A stretch of DNA of 64,000 bases from Nageia nagi. Its lineage: Eukaryota > Pinophyta. Positions 12,051-23,117 of the stretch are shown here, one piece after another (the stretch's first letter is position 1; the number at the start of each line of letters is the position of its first letter). A program made the translations under genes and the position numbers. The notes under the pieces were generated by a model, which was given only the letters and a program-made list of their open reading frames with translations, had not been told where the DNA came from and did not search any database. The stretch is from NCBI GenBank assembly GCA_050084985.1, contig JBITNC010000001.1:132246001-132310000 (forward strand), written 5' to 3'.

Positions 12051-12395
12051 TTGAGAAAAAGAGCGAGTAATTGCTCTCCCCATTAATATGGGAGTCAACA
12101 TTGTTGTTGTTAAAACCTTTTGCTTCTATTCTTATCTACAAGTTTAAGAAAGAAATTGTCCTTAGTAGATTAATAAAAGTCAACCCTAGAACATTGTTAA
12201 ATTTTATAGCTTCCATTATTCTTTGAGATCGAGAATAAGAAATTATTCTCCCCATTGAATTGGAAGTCAATGTTCTTTTCCTATCATATCCCATCCATTT
12301 CAACCCCCTAGAACATTGTTAAAAAGCTTCCATCATTCCTTGGGATCGAGAGTAAGAAATTGCTCTTCCCTTGGAATTAGAAGTCGATGTTCTTC
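12051..12395 (+). repeat. Direct repeats, ~117-bp unit, in RE1
   Basis: The phrase CTAGAACATTGTTAA is followed by GATCGAGAATAAGAAATT and then by GAAGTCAATGTTC. It occurs at about 12181-12274 and again at 12301-12392. A third, more distant copy starts near 12051. The last two copies are 117 bp apart. Confidence 0.7.
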
Positions 12396-12889
12396 TTCCC
12401 TTTCATTCATTATCATCTACCCATAAATTGAATGTGTGTTACATCTTGTTCCATATCCTTTGTATAAGTTATCATAAAATAAAAAGTATTAGTAGCCAAG
12501 TTTGGTAAATGATATAATCTAATACTATAATTTTTCAAATCATTGTCCATAAATTTGAAAATATTTAATAATATCCAAATCAACATCGATGATTGAAATA
12601 ACAATAAAACTAATAATAATAATCGAAGTACTTATTCAAACTTAGAGATACACCATCAATGTGTAGCACATCAAAGTATGTTCATGATTAAAGTTTAAAA
12701 TCATGCTTTTAAATTTCTCAAGAATGAATAACAAAATACATAATATATATCATCTACCGTTATGTTGATCTTTGTTGCAAACTTGATTTTGTATCACCAT
12801 CACAATAAACGAAGTAGAATGCATTTGTCTTGTTTTCAAGTCTTGTTCAACAAAAAACCCCAATCATGGAAAAACATGTTTCTAATGAT

Positions 12890-14759
12890 TTTTGCAAGAA
12901 ATGATAATGAAACCCATTCTCCTAGGGCAAATAGTGGAATTATCAAACATTAAAATGTTATCTACTTTGAAAAGACTCCACGTCACATACATGTTAATGG
13001 CAAAGAGCCTATGGAATAAAGTGTTCCATGAAATAGCATATGTAAGCAAGCATGAGTACCTAGTAAGGTGTATAACTTGTTTTCAAAATACTTTGATTGC
13101 AAAAAATCAGAAAATTTATGTTTGATTATAACTTGGGGCAACTATGATTGTCCATGATCCAAAGAAAATCATTTGCCTCTACCATCAACCAACAAAATCA
13201 AGATTTAAAATATTCATACATAAGTTGATAAACTCAAGTGTATGAGTCTTGACTTAACCACTTACCAACCTCAAGTATATTATCACCTACTTATGAGTCT
13301 AATGGTATTCGTATAAGTCTACAATGATAACATGTTAGTTTGTTTGCATCTTCTTAAGATACATGACTATGTTTGCTCACCACATCATGTATCACATATG
13401 CATTTATGTTTATGAAAAAATCATATGTGATTACACACAAGTGTCAACCATTCATCATATTCATACATCACATATATGTACTCATGGGAATAAGTCAAAA
13501 CATGAAGAAGATAACCAAATAAACATGCAAACTCGATCATAAACAATTTCATCATGAATCCTTGATAGGACAAGCACCATTTATTGTTTATGATCTTACA
13601 ATGAATCACTAACTTGCTAGTTCAAATCATATGTCATGTTATGCATGTTTAGTCATCACTTATTGTTATATGTATTCAAGAAACCCTAGTCATCAAAAAA
13701 CATGATTCCAATGATTTTTGTAAAACCTACCTTTCTAGATTAAAATATAATAACCAAAATTCAAATCAGTGCACATAAAGGGGACTTCATGTCATATACC
13801 TGACTCGGCTCCATACATTCCCTTGGGATAAACACCAGACACCCATGTAATGATATATGGAAACAAGCCTTTAGTACCTATTTTGTGTACAACCAATGTG
13901 TGTTCAAAACACTTCAATTGCAAAGCTCAAGAAATCATACCTGGATAATTGGGATAAATACAACTTCCCATGACCTAAAATCAAACCTTATGTTCACCTA
14001 TAAATGATTGAAACAATAAGGTTAGAATCATTCGTACATTCATCTTACTTGTTCACTAGCTAATATGTATTAGTTTTTTGAATAGTCTATCATCATCATC
14101 ACTGACATCATTAGTCAGTTCAAAAGGGGCCATAATGCTAAGATCAGCACCACAATCAAAGTAAGCCCATGATCACATAGTAAGACCATGGCTACATCTC
14201 TTTTAAAATATACCCAAAACATTGTTAATTACAAAATCAAAAGTTATATGTCTACTCACGGTTAAGGTAATTAAAATTACTTATAACCTAAAATAAGATA
14301 TTTATGCTCAATATGATTCTAAAATACTTATGCAAAAGATCATCCCGAAACCCATTCTACTGGGTCAAAAGCAGAGAAAAATAAAAGATGACTTGTATAC
14401 AAAATAAGCTTCCTATCACATACTCGCTTCAGCATGCATAGACAAACTAGAGTCTTGTCATGCAATTGCCATAAATAGCACACAGTATGGAGATAAAAAC
14501 AAGTGAAGTTTTGATATACAACATCACTACCTCAAAATTATATACATCAAATAAGCTTACCATCACATACTCGCTTCGGTATGCAGAGACAAACTAGAGA
14601 CTTATCATGCAACTGACATAAATAGCACATAGTATGGAGATTGACACAAGTGTAATTTTTATGTATTACAATATCATTTTCAAAATGTATCAATTACAAA
14701 AGTTAAAAAATCATATTCAATCATGGCAAGGACTATCCTCATGACAACACTAGATGATG

Positions 14760-14851
<92 letters not shown>

Positions 14852-15130
14852 CAAGTTTTGATTCAGAGAAGCTATAATTATATCCTACTAAAAGATCTTA
14901 AGCTTTATACAAAAAAAGATTTTGATGATATTTCTTAAAAATATCATTAACATTTATAAATATCAAAGGAGATAAAATGTGATATATCCTTGTTACAGGA
15001 GATCATCTTGAAACCTTGTTGTCAAGACAAAGGACAACACCATCAAACTCATATACTAAAGGGGACTTATATGGTACATGTGCGCTTAGACATGCAAAAT
15101 GACATAATAGAAATGTCATACAACTATCAC
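12890..15130 (+). repeat. Diverged repeat family in the RE1 3' half
   Basis: Recognisable copies lie at ~12890-13080, ~13735-13930, ~14330-14500, ~14554-14665 and ~14995-15140. The clearest pair shares CATCACATACTCGCTTC, CAAACTAGAG and CATAAATAGCACA and is offset by 147 bp (14407 versus 14554). Others share AACCCATTCTCCTAGGG-like text followed by a CATACATG-like stretch. This looks like repeated expansion of one non-coding module. Confidence 0.6.
14763..14850. repeat. (AT)n microsatellite, 88 bp
   Basis: A pure AT dinucleotide run inside the non-coding half of RE1. Assembly or replication slippage could change its length. Confidence 0.97.
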
Positions 15131-15360
15131 ACAAGCTCAACACATTATCATACCAAAAATAGTCACTTCTGAAGTATATTCAAATTTGTTTTCAAAACTA
15201 CATCAAATGTAAAATGAAAACACATTTTATCATAATTTTATGAATCAAAATTTTGATTCATTTAAGAAATTGAGTCAAAACTTATATCATAAAAAAAAAG
15301 CAACAAAGCTTCTCATTCTATATTTTTGAAATTATCAACCACATTTTTGGTTGATAATTC

Positions 15361-15374
15361 AAAAAGGGGCAAAA
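15361..15374 (+). promoter_or_regulatory. Polypurine tract of RE1
   Basis: AAAAAGGGGCAAAA abuts the 3' LTR start TGTAGACACC. This is the expected primer site for plus-strand DNA synthesis in Ty3/gypsy elements, with one pyrimidine interruption. Confidence 0.85.
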
Positions 15375-16222
15375 TGTAGACACCTAAAAATATCCCTTTT
15401 TTAACTAGTAAACATTGAAATAATCATAACTCTTTGTGAAAATATAAAATAGGTTTAAAAAACCGTATTATTGGATAGATCCCATTGAGTACATGCAAAA
15501 CAGGTGGTCACATGACTCTTTTTAGGTAAAATTAGCTATTTGGTGGTCATTTTAATATTATTACAAAATTTGAAAACCAGTCTCCAGTGACCCAAGATAG
15601 TCATCGATGTTTTGAGGCGATCGCCAGCGTTCATATGGTAATCATCGGTGACTCTATAATAGCCGAACAAGAAACCAAAATAGTGAGAGAAAGTTGAAAT
15701 GTTTCATTCTTCCAAGATGATGTGGATAGAGGGGGTCAGTTATGACCTATGGTGGCTTTTTATTTCCCCTTACTAGCCTTGGAACATCTCACCCAAAATC
15801 TATAAATACAAGCCAATACAAAGCAATAGAGAGGATCTTGGCCCAATTTTGAAGTAGGGTAATGTTGCCAAAATCTTGTGAGCTCGTACCTTTTATTGTT
15901 TTATACTAGCTTCAATTTAATACATGTCATACATAAATGCTTTGATGTTCTTGTCTTTTGCATGTGTGTAGGATTTACAGGTTGTTCATATCAAGGAGAG
16001 AAGCAAGCAAATCAAAAACAATGAAGATCTAATACTCTCATTTTGGCAAATGGCATTTGTAAAAGTCCCTTCCAAGGGCAAATTGTAGTTTGAGCTGAAA
16101 ATCAATATCAATTTACAATTACAACATTTCTACCTATTTTACATAATTTGAGGTTCAGTGAAAATCTAAGAATAATTATATTTTATGTTATTCTACATTC
16201 CATCTCTATTTTCACTGTAACA
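15375..16222 (+). repeat. 3' LTR of RE1
   Basis: 848 bp, the same length as the 5' copy, beginning TGTAGACACC and ending CACTGTAACA. Differences from the 5' LTR are concentrated at CpG sites, where this copy more often has TG or CA. Confidence 0.95.
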
Positions 16223-16227
16223 CTTTG
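16223..16227. repeat. Target-site duplication of RE1 (right copy, CTTTG)
   Basis: Matches 4552-4556 exactly. Removing RE1 and one copy restores the last 190-bp unit of the RE0 tail, which then continues as in RE4. Confidence 0.93.
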
Positions 16228-16772
16228 CATACATCATATTTTATGATTGGCATTCCATTGTAGGTACATAAATATAGAAGAAAAAAAGAAAATTCTAGTC
16301 AAAACCAAGGTGCCAACACCATGATTACTATCTTTTAGGTCACCAACAATGTACATTTCATTACCATTCCTTCTCAACCAAACCATCACCTCTCTATTTT
16401 GAGGTATGGATGTAAGTCTATCAGCTTCTCTAGTATCTAACACAAAAAAATGAATAGATTAATTATGAAATAGTATAAAATATGCACATCATATCTTCCA
16501 TCTCCAACCTCAAATATGGATTTCTACAATCATCTAAACATCATCTAAATAGTATTCTTAAAGATAGCTTCTTCAGTAGCTTTTGCCTTGGCTACTCTAC
16601 TTAAGGATCTTTCCTAGGGAACCCAAGTCAAAAGGGGGCAGAATAAGGACCCTCATCATCATTCAATTAGCATAAGCAAAAGGATCAAAAAAATTTCTTC
16701 TATATCTTGGCTACACTTCTTCTTTGGACATGTAATTTGATTGCTTCAATCACACATCCAAAGAGGGACAAA
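16228..16772 (+). mobile_element. Rest of RE0 3' untranslated tail, ending in a polypurine tract
   Basis: Continues the tandem array of 3836-4556. Its parts match the corresponding tails of RE2 (~21860-22378) and RE4 (46322-46870, inverted), including CCTAGGGAACCCAA near 16612 and 22218. It ends in CCAAAGAGGGACAAA (~16758-16772), matching CCAAATAAGAGCAAAA of RE2 and CCAAAGAGGCCAAAA of RE4. No coding frame is present. The pol part of RE0 is not found upstream. Confidence 0.75.
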
Positions 16773-17450
16773 TATAGATGCCTCAAAATAAACCTTTATG
16801 TATTTAATAAATCATTTTAATCCTTTAATAATGTATCAAAAAGAGATTTAAAATGTATAAAAAAGGTGTAGGCCATGTATTTTACCCTTGTGTCATGTAC
16901 AAGGGGTCAAATCCTATAATAAAAGCATCCCTATATAAAGGCATTAAATACATACAAAGATAGATGATGCAATTATCATCAGGAGGATACTAGATAAGGG
17001 GTAGATTATACAAGACCCAAGGCTTCTATAAATTGAAGATTGGATAGAGAATTAGAGACTTGAGCATCATTTGCAAAGAAAACCTTTGCAAGGTCTTCTT
17101 ATCTGTAATAAGCAAATCTCTTATCTCAAGTATTATCACACTTTCATTATATTGATAAATCATTTGTTCTCTTATCATTTTATCTTTCATCACATCTTCA
17201 ATTTTATCCTTAACATGACACTGATGGCATACTATTACTAGGGCACTAGCATCATGCTTATGTATGAAATATTGTTTGTTCTTGATGTATGACTTTCCTT
17301 AATCAATTGAATATGCATGTTAACAAAATGAACCTATATGCTTAATCATTTATTGTCATATTTTTGCTTTATGTCAACAACTAATAGAATAAATAGTGCA
17401 TGTATTAATTCCCCTAATTAATTCTACTATTGCATTATTTAGGGTCTACA
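16773..17450 (+). repeat. LTR shared by RE0 (3' end) and RE2 (5' end)
   Basis: Begins TATAGATGCC (TG changed to TA) right after a polypurine tract and ends TTTAGGGTCTACA, as the RE4 LTR ends GGGTCTACA. It carries CTATATAAAGG at ~16932, a likely TATA box. About 678 bp. Confidence 0.8.
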
Positions 17451-17454
17451 AAGT

Positions 17455-17475
17455 AAGTGTCCCACCTAATCCATT
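17455..17475 (+). other. Degraded primer-binding site of RE2
   Basis: AAGTGTCCCACCTAATCC just after the LTR resembles TGGTCCACCCATTTG at the same place in RE4. The donor tRNA is not recognised. Confidence 0.4.
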
Positions 17476-17481
17476 AAGCAA

Positions 17482-18375
17482 TTAAAAACTACTCCTGTTA
17501 AGATTATTTTGTGTGATGTTATATATATATCTGATACACATAGGGAGATTTTATATGCTTTATTCAAGAAAGAAATAGTCCTTATAAATATGTATCCTAC
17601 CATGTTTTATCAAAAAGCTTAGGTCCATTAATGAATGTGATGCAACCTCTTTTTACAAATCTAAAAAGATTAGTAAAGAACTCCTTAATGAATGCTTAGC
17701 TTTGTATATCACACCTATGATAGATGGATGGGAGATAAAAAGGATATTAGTAGATAATAAACCAGTTATTAATGTGTATTCTCATAAGTTTTAGATCTAA
17801 CTTCAAGAAAAAGATGTAAAAATACCTCCTTAGAAGAAGTTGCATTTTGATGATATTGATAGAACTTTCTTATTATACTAATAGAGATATATGGCTTGAT
17901 CATATTGATAGAGATCCAAAGAGTGTAATATGATTAAACTTTTTGATGATATCAATAGAGATATATGGCTTGATGATACTATAACTCTTGGATTTAATTG
18001 CTTCAATATTGATGATGATATTTTAGAATACTTAGGGGCATATTAATAATTTTCTAAGTCTAATAAAAAATGAAAAGTAAGCTATATTCTCAATTAGTAT
18101 GATTTAGACAAGAATTGAATTTTAATGAAGTGTTTCAGGTTTAGCCAGAAGATAATGATGCAGGTGACATACAAAGATTGGAATAATTTCCTTAAATACT
18201 ATAGGAAAAGGATGAGCTTACATTCTCAGTTGAATAATTAGTGGATTTCAAAATTGGAACAAGTGATGAGCAAAGATTGTTTAAAGTTGGAATAGCCCTC
18301 CCTACACCACAACAACAAAGGTACAAAAATAAATTTATTGAACATCAAAATATGTTTGCTTAGTTTGATGATGAT
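17482..18375 (+). pseudogene. RE2 end of gag, protease and linker (broken)
   Basis: From 17482 the frames follow the gag-protease linker of RE4 (QLKTT, then THREILYALFKKE). A decayed protease follows around 17700-17830, with active-site text ILVDNKPVINVYS in which the usual Gly after D-N is Lys. A linker up to 18370 aligns with the RE4 linker (DIDR-IWLDD-I, DDDILEYLGA). Many stops are present. A local duplication of about 75 bp repeats AGAGATATATGGCTTGAT near 17885 and 17950. The protease would be inactive. Confidence 0.65.
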
Positions 18376-19240
18376 ATGCCTAGTTTAGATCCTTATTTTA
18401 TCATGCATAATTTACCACTTAAATATGGAGCTAAGCCAATTAAACATAAACCAAGAAAGATGCATCCTTCCAAAGCTTTGTTAGTCAAAAAAGAGATGGA
18501 AAAGTATTTAAATGTTGGGTTTAATAAACCAATTTATTATTCAAAATGGATGGCTAACATTGTTTCTATCACAAAATTGAATGCAAAAATAAAGATTTGT
18601 ACTTACTTCCATGATATTAATAATGCTTTTCCAAAAGATAATCTCCCATTTCCCAATATTGATATGACTATGGATTGTATTACTAGTCATGATACTTTAT
18701 CTTTCATGTATGGATTTTCTTGATATAATCTAATACTAATAAATATAGTTGGTCAACATAAGATTGCTTTCACTACACCATGGGGAAATTTTTATTAGAA
18801 GGTTAACCCTTTTGGATTGAAAAATGTAGGTGCCACTTACCAAAGGGCTATGGTGTCAATGTTCCATGAGCACATCCACCAATCTATAGAGGTCTATGTT
18901 GATGACATCTTGGTCAAGTTGAAGCAAGGTCAAGACCATATAGATCTCCTTTAAGAGGTATTACACATATTAAAAATGTACAAGCTTAGAATCAAACCTC
19001 AAAGGTGTGCCTTTGGTCTTACTTCCATAAAATTACTTGGTTTTATGGTATCAAAAAGAGGAATTTAGGTAGATCCAAGAAAGGTGAAAACCATAGTAAG
19101 CATGCCTACTCCAAATAATCTTAAAAAATTAAGGAGTCTTCATGGTAAGAATATTCATGTATGCCTTTCACTCATTTATAGAAAAAGGGTGTCAAGTTTG
19201 TGTGGGATGAAAAATATCAAAATATTTTGAAGATATAAAA
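18376..19240 (+). pseudogene. RE2 reverse transcriptase (broken)
   Basis: The first open part (18376-18720) has SKWMANIVSITKLNAKIKIC, then Y-FHDINNAFPKDNLPFPNID. After a stop the frame continues with TTPWGNFY, FGLKNVGATYQRAM and the catalytic box YVDD at 18895-18906. The thumb follows with LLGFMVSKRGI and VKTIVSMPTP. This is Ty3/gypsy RT, closest in the window to RE4. Stops at about 18721, 18799 and 18954 and others show that it cannot be translated whole. Confidence 0.88.
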
Positions 19241-19246
19241 CAATAC

Positions 19247-19522
19247 TTGTTGAATCCTCCTATGTTAGTGCCTATGGACTTTTCCAAGCTAGCTTATTTG
19301 TATATGTCATACACATTATATGACTTAAGGGAAATGTTGTACCAAAATGATAATGAGAATAAAGAAAGGGTAATATATTATCTTAGTAAAACACTTATTG
19401 ATTATGAAACTAGATATGCTCCTATGGAAAAGCTTTGCTTTGGTATTATTTTTTCTACAAAAAAATTGAGGCACTATATTTTATATTGCACCACATTTGT
19501 TGTTATCCTATTTACCCATTGA
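19247..19522 (+). pseudogene. RE2 first RNase H (gypsy type, catalytic residues missing)
   Basis: Open frame with LAYLYMSYTLYDL, ERVIYYLSKTLIDYETRYAP and MEKLCFGIIF. It lines up with the RNase H that follows RT in Ty3/gypsy. The first catalytic Asp of the usual TDAS motif is absent (YMSY). Loss of this site is common in the Tat group, which carries a second RNase H. Confidence 0.75.
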
Positions 19523-19794
19523 AATATCTTGTAACAAAGCAACATTTATTAGGAAGGTTAGCAAAATGGTTGATGTTATTGCAAAAGTTTTATATTAATG
19601 TGGTAAAGCAAAAATCTATGAAAGGGAAAGCAATTGCAAATTTAATCATAGAATTCCCTTAGAATGATGGTACAATCATACATGAAGAATTCCCATATGA
19701 GTATGAGGATGATCCACACCATTAGTAGCATGTTTAACTAATAGTAGGTCATAAATGGCATGATTTCAATGAGATGAGAATCCCAAATAAGTAT

Positions 19795-20240
19795 GTGTGC
19801 TACATGGAAGATGAACTAATGGCCTGCACTCTGTATTTTGATGGATCTAAGTGTTCTTATAGAGTGAGAGTAGGAATTATTTTGTTCTTTCCTACAAATG
19901 AGGTAATCCCCAAGGCTTACATACTTGTATTTTAATGCACTAACAATATGGTAGAGTATGAAGCTCTGATATTGGGCCTAAAAGTAGCTATAACATTGAA
20001 AATAAAAGATTTGAAGATATATGGTGATTCACAACTTATGGTTAATCAAGTACAATATATACTTGATACCAAGAATAAAAATTTGAGACCATACAAGATA
20101 GTAGTTAATGATTTGTTAGATCAGTTTGATAGATACACTATTTAGAATATCCTAAGAACTAATAATAGGTATGTAGATGCAATGGCAAGTACAACTTCTC
20201 TAACACCAATTGAGATAGAGGTTGATATAATAATCTTGAA
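19795..20240 (+). pseudogene. RE2 second, archaeal-type RNase H
   Basis: Reads TLYFDGSKCSYRVRVGI, a short gap with one stop, then NNMVEYEALILGLKVA, LKIYGDSQLMVNQVQ and RTNNRYVDAMA. Asp in FDGS, Glu in VEYEA, Asp in YGDS and Asp in VDAMA match the catalytic set of the archaeal-type RNase H found in Tat-lineage retrotransposons. It follows the first RNase H, which is the arrangement also seen in RE4. Broken by stops near 19935 and 20143. Confidence 0.85.
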
Positions 20241-20499
20241 GATTTCGTAATCTTGGTACACCCTCGTATATTGAATATATGGATGGAATAGAATCATGTA
20301 TTATTCTTAACGGAAATTATTTTTAAAATTCATATGCTAATATTTACAATTATTTAAAAAATCAAATAATTCCTAATGATTATGATAAAAATGAAATAGT
20401 GAGATTAAAAAGTATTGATATTAAGTATGTGATCATTGGTGAAGTGTTGTAAAGAAGATATTTTCATGGTACACTTTTGAGATGTCTCACACAACATGA

Positions 20500-21595
20500 A
20501 ATAGCTACAACATTAGAATAGGCACATGATGGCTTGTGTGGAGGTCATTTTCATACAAAGGAATTATACACTAAGCTTTTATGAATTGGATACTATTGAT
20601 CCATAATAGAAGAAGATTTTAAGAATCATGTAAAGACTTGCTTATAGTGTCAAAAGCATCCTAATCTAGAAAAATAGCCTACTCAAGAATTAAATTCCAT
20701 TATCTCACCATGCCATTTGCTACTTAGGGCATAGATTTTATTGGCCTGATCAATCTCCACTCATGAAAAGGTCACAAATTTATCATTACAGCTACATAGT
20801 TCACTACAAAATGGGTTAAATCCATCCCCATGAAATCAATTACACAAGACAAGATCATTGCATTCCTAACTAAAAATATCATTAAAATATTTAAAGTGCC
20901 ACAAAGGTTGATTATGGATAATGGACCAAACTTCAAAGGTAAGGAAATGAAAGATTTTTATAACAAATTTCATATTATTCAAATAGTTTTTTTCAGTTTA
21001 TTATCCTTAAGGTAATGGTCAAGCAGAAGCTACTAACAATACTATCAAGAGTATTTTGTCAAAAACTTGGGATATATACAAAAGGGATTAGCATGAATAG
21101 TTACTATATGCACTTTGGACATATAGAAAAAGTGTTAGAATAGCCAATGGGGAAACACCATTCTCATTGGTGTAAGGAGATGAAGATATAGTACCATTAG
21201 AGTTAGAGATCCCATCTCTATGAATTTCATTGTAAGGTAATATTTTAGATGAAGAAGCAAGAAAGGTTAGATAGAAATAGTTAGAGTCACTAGATGAAAA
21301 CATAATTAGAGTAATTGAACATCAAAAGGTTTATCATGCAAAATTGAAAAGAGCATTTAGAAAAATATCAAATCTAAGGAACTCAAAGTGGGAGATTTAG
21401 TATTGAAAGACAATATCAATAAGATAGCTAAAAATGATAAGTTTAAAGGCAAATTTGAACCAAATTGGTTGGGCCTATTTATTATAATGGAAGTGACAAG
21501 ATTAGGAGCCTACAAATTATCATCCATGGATGGAAAATAAGAACCAAAAACCTTCAATGCCATTCACCTTAAATGCTTCTTTGCATAAAGATAGT
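20500..21595 (+). pseudogene. RE2 integrase (broken)
   Basis: A zinc-binding part (AHDGLCGGHFHTKELYTKLL, then KTCL-CQKHPN with a stop) is followed by the catalytic core. The core has GIDFIGLIN with the first Asp, RLIMDNGPNFKG with the second Asp, and after a frameshift GNGQAEATN with the Glu. All three acidic residues are therefore still present, unlike RE4. The C-terminal part reads TPFSLV-GDED and ends near FNAIHLKCFFA. Several stops. Confidence 0.85.
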
Positions 21596-21689
21596 GGATT
21601 TGTACCTTACAACACAATGGATATTTTATGCAAGGTACATGGATTTTAGTATTCATTATATTATTTTCACATAGCAAATGATGTGCATT

Positions 21690-21880
21690 TACTGTTTATA
21701 TGTTGCCAACTATGTGTATCCCTTAAAAAAAGTAATGATAATATAATTTCTATGGACCATGGATATAAAGTGTATGACTCACTCAAAAGATAAACCAATG
21801 ATGTATTCATAAGTAGATTGTTGATATTTACTTATCATCAATAGATAATGCAACTCATCTCACACATTTTCCAAGTACTT
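21690..21880 (+). repeat. Single, shortened 190-bp tail unit of RE2
   Basis: Shares ATGGACCATGGATATAAAGT, ACTCACTCAAAAGATAAACC and ATAGATAATGCAACTCA with the RE0 array. The central TGGCTAGTGAGAGTT block is missing. Confidence 0.7.
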
Positions 21881-22361
21881 ACATCATAAAAAGAAAATAG
21901 AATATTGTAGAACTCACACCATCAATGATATCCTCACTCTTCATACACCATAAATAGCATGCATATCAATGATATTTCATCAAAAACCTAGCAAACTCTT
22001 CTATGTCAAGGCATAGACATATGAGCATCAATTTCTTGAGTATCAAAAATGATAGAATGACTAGATTCATGGTTAAATAGTGCAAGAGGTAAAACAACTT
22101 CATCCATTTCAAACATTATACATGGGACCATAAGACTACATGGTAGTAGAGTTTCCTTCCATGATAGAAATATCACAAGGGGTAAAAAGATATAGTGATT
22201 TAGATTTTATCTTATTTCACCACTCAAGGAGCTTTCCTAGGGAACCCAATATAAAAGGGAAAAACAAAGGACCTTCATCATCACATAGTGGCATTGATAA
22301 AGAGTTCAAAGTTCTCAAAATTTTCTTCTATAATTCTTCTTTAGATTGCTTCAATAATGCC

Positions 22362-22378
22362 TCCAAATAAGAGCAAAA
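22362..22378 (+). promoter_or_regulatory. Polypurine tract of RE2
   Basis: CCAAATAAGAGCAAAA lies directly before the 3' LTR, in the same position as in RE0 and RE4. Confidence 0.75.
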
Positions 22379-23015
22379 TATAGACACCTAAAAATAAATT
22401 ATTATTTATTAAAAAATTCTTTTTATAGCATCAAGGGTATTATTGTAAAAAGAGATCAAAATATACCCAAGGCAATGTAATCAATGTAATGGTCCATTAT
22501 ATGATGTAAAGGATGTCAAATATCAAGAAAGACACCATAAACAATGTAATGTGCAATGATATGAAGAATCAAAGAGGATCAAGACATTGCTATAAAAGAA
22601 CATCAAAGGTAATGCAAATGATATCATGTGAGGGAATCAAAAATACCAAGAGAGAGATACTAAACATGTAATATCACTCTATCCTACCAACAACAATGGT
22701 TTGTAACACCATCTCTTCATATATATATTAAACCTTTCATCTCACTTTTGCATATTTCTAATTCCATTCATAGATATGGTTATCCCATGCACTTAATATC
22801 ATGCTATCTTAGGTCATTGGTGGTGTGCATTTCTTATAGTGCACTATGGTGATTGATGAATGGCTACTATTATTTTATGTTCATGCAAATGTTATGAAGG
22901 TACATTAATTATCATTGTTCATTTGATGCCATATTTATCATATATGATTCAATTACATATTGTAGACAAATAATGCATCGATTTATCATTTATGCAACAC
23001 CAAGATCCTTTAAGG
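22379..23015 (+). repeat. 3' LTR of RE2
   Basis: Begins TATAGACACC and follows the RE4 LTR in inverse orientation through the AAGGCAATGTAAT block, CTATAAAAGAACATC (likely TATA box, ~22590), GTGATTGATGAATGG and TTGTAGACAAATAATGCATC. The last ~20 bp are altered, so the right limit is approximate. Confidence 0.7.
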
Positions 23016-23112
23016 GTAAGTTCATAGTTTAATATATGCTTGAAATTGGTAGTGGGGTACATTATTCAAATGATCAAATAAGTTAGATAAGTTAAAAAGT
23101 TTCTATTCATGA

Positions 23113-23117
23113 GTGAC
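23113..23117. repeat. Target-site duplication of RE3 (left, GTGAC)
   Basis: Lies next to the LTR start at 23118. The right copy at 30119-30123 is ATGAC, one transition away. Confidence 0.8.

Larger units (their letters stand above)
10630..15360. other. RE1 long non-coding 3' half
   Basis: About 4.7 kb with only short chance frames on both strands. No catalytic motif of RT, RNase H or integrase was found on inspection. It contains diverged direct repeats and a long AT tract (listed separately), and a pair of phrases GGGCTATGGATGCCT at about 11403 and 11469. Confidence 0.7.
4557..16222 (+). mobile_element. RE1: complete gag-protease-only LTR retrotransposon, 11.7 kb
   Basis: Two 848-bp LTRs beginning TGTA and ending AACA, a polypurine tract and a perfect 5-bp TSD define the insertion. 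The interior holds an upstream extension, gag with a C-X2-H-X4-H-X4-C knuckle and an aspartic protease, all plus strand. Nothing resembling reverse transcriptase, RNase H or integrase is visible in the 4.7 kb between about 10630 and the 3' LTR. The gag and knuckle type point to the Tat-like side of Ty3/gypsy. It would depend on another element for copying, so it is a TR-GAG/LARD-like non-autonomous element. A hand comparison of the LTRs gives roughly 25 differences in 848 positions, so it is younger than the element it sits in. Confidence 0.92.
16773..23015 (+). mobile_element. RE2: Tat-like Ty3/gypsy element with gag deleted
   Basis: Order on the plus strand: LTR, remnant of primer site, end of gag, protease, RT, RNase H, archaeal-type RNase H, integrase, one 190-bp tail unit, polypurine tract, LTR. 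Comparison with RE4 places a deletion right after the primer site, removing the leader and nearly all of gag. The two LTRs are only roughly 60% alike by eye. The left one follows a complete 3' tail, so it doubles as the right LTR of RE0. The right end near 23015 is blurred and no TSD could be assigned. Confidence 0.75.

Noticed and set aside
14763-14850. Long AT run considered as a replication origin or matrix attachment site
   Set aside because: A pure dinucleotide microsatellite explains it. No other supporting signal.
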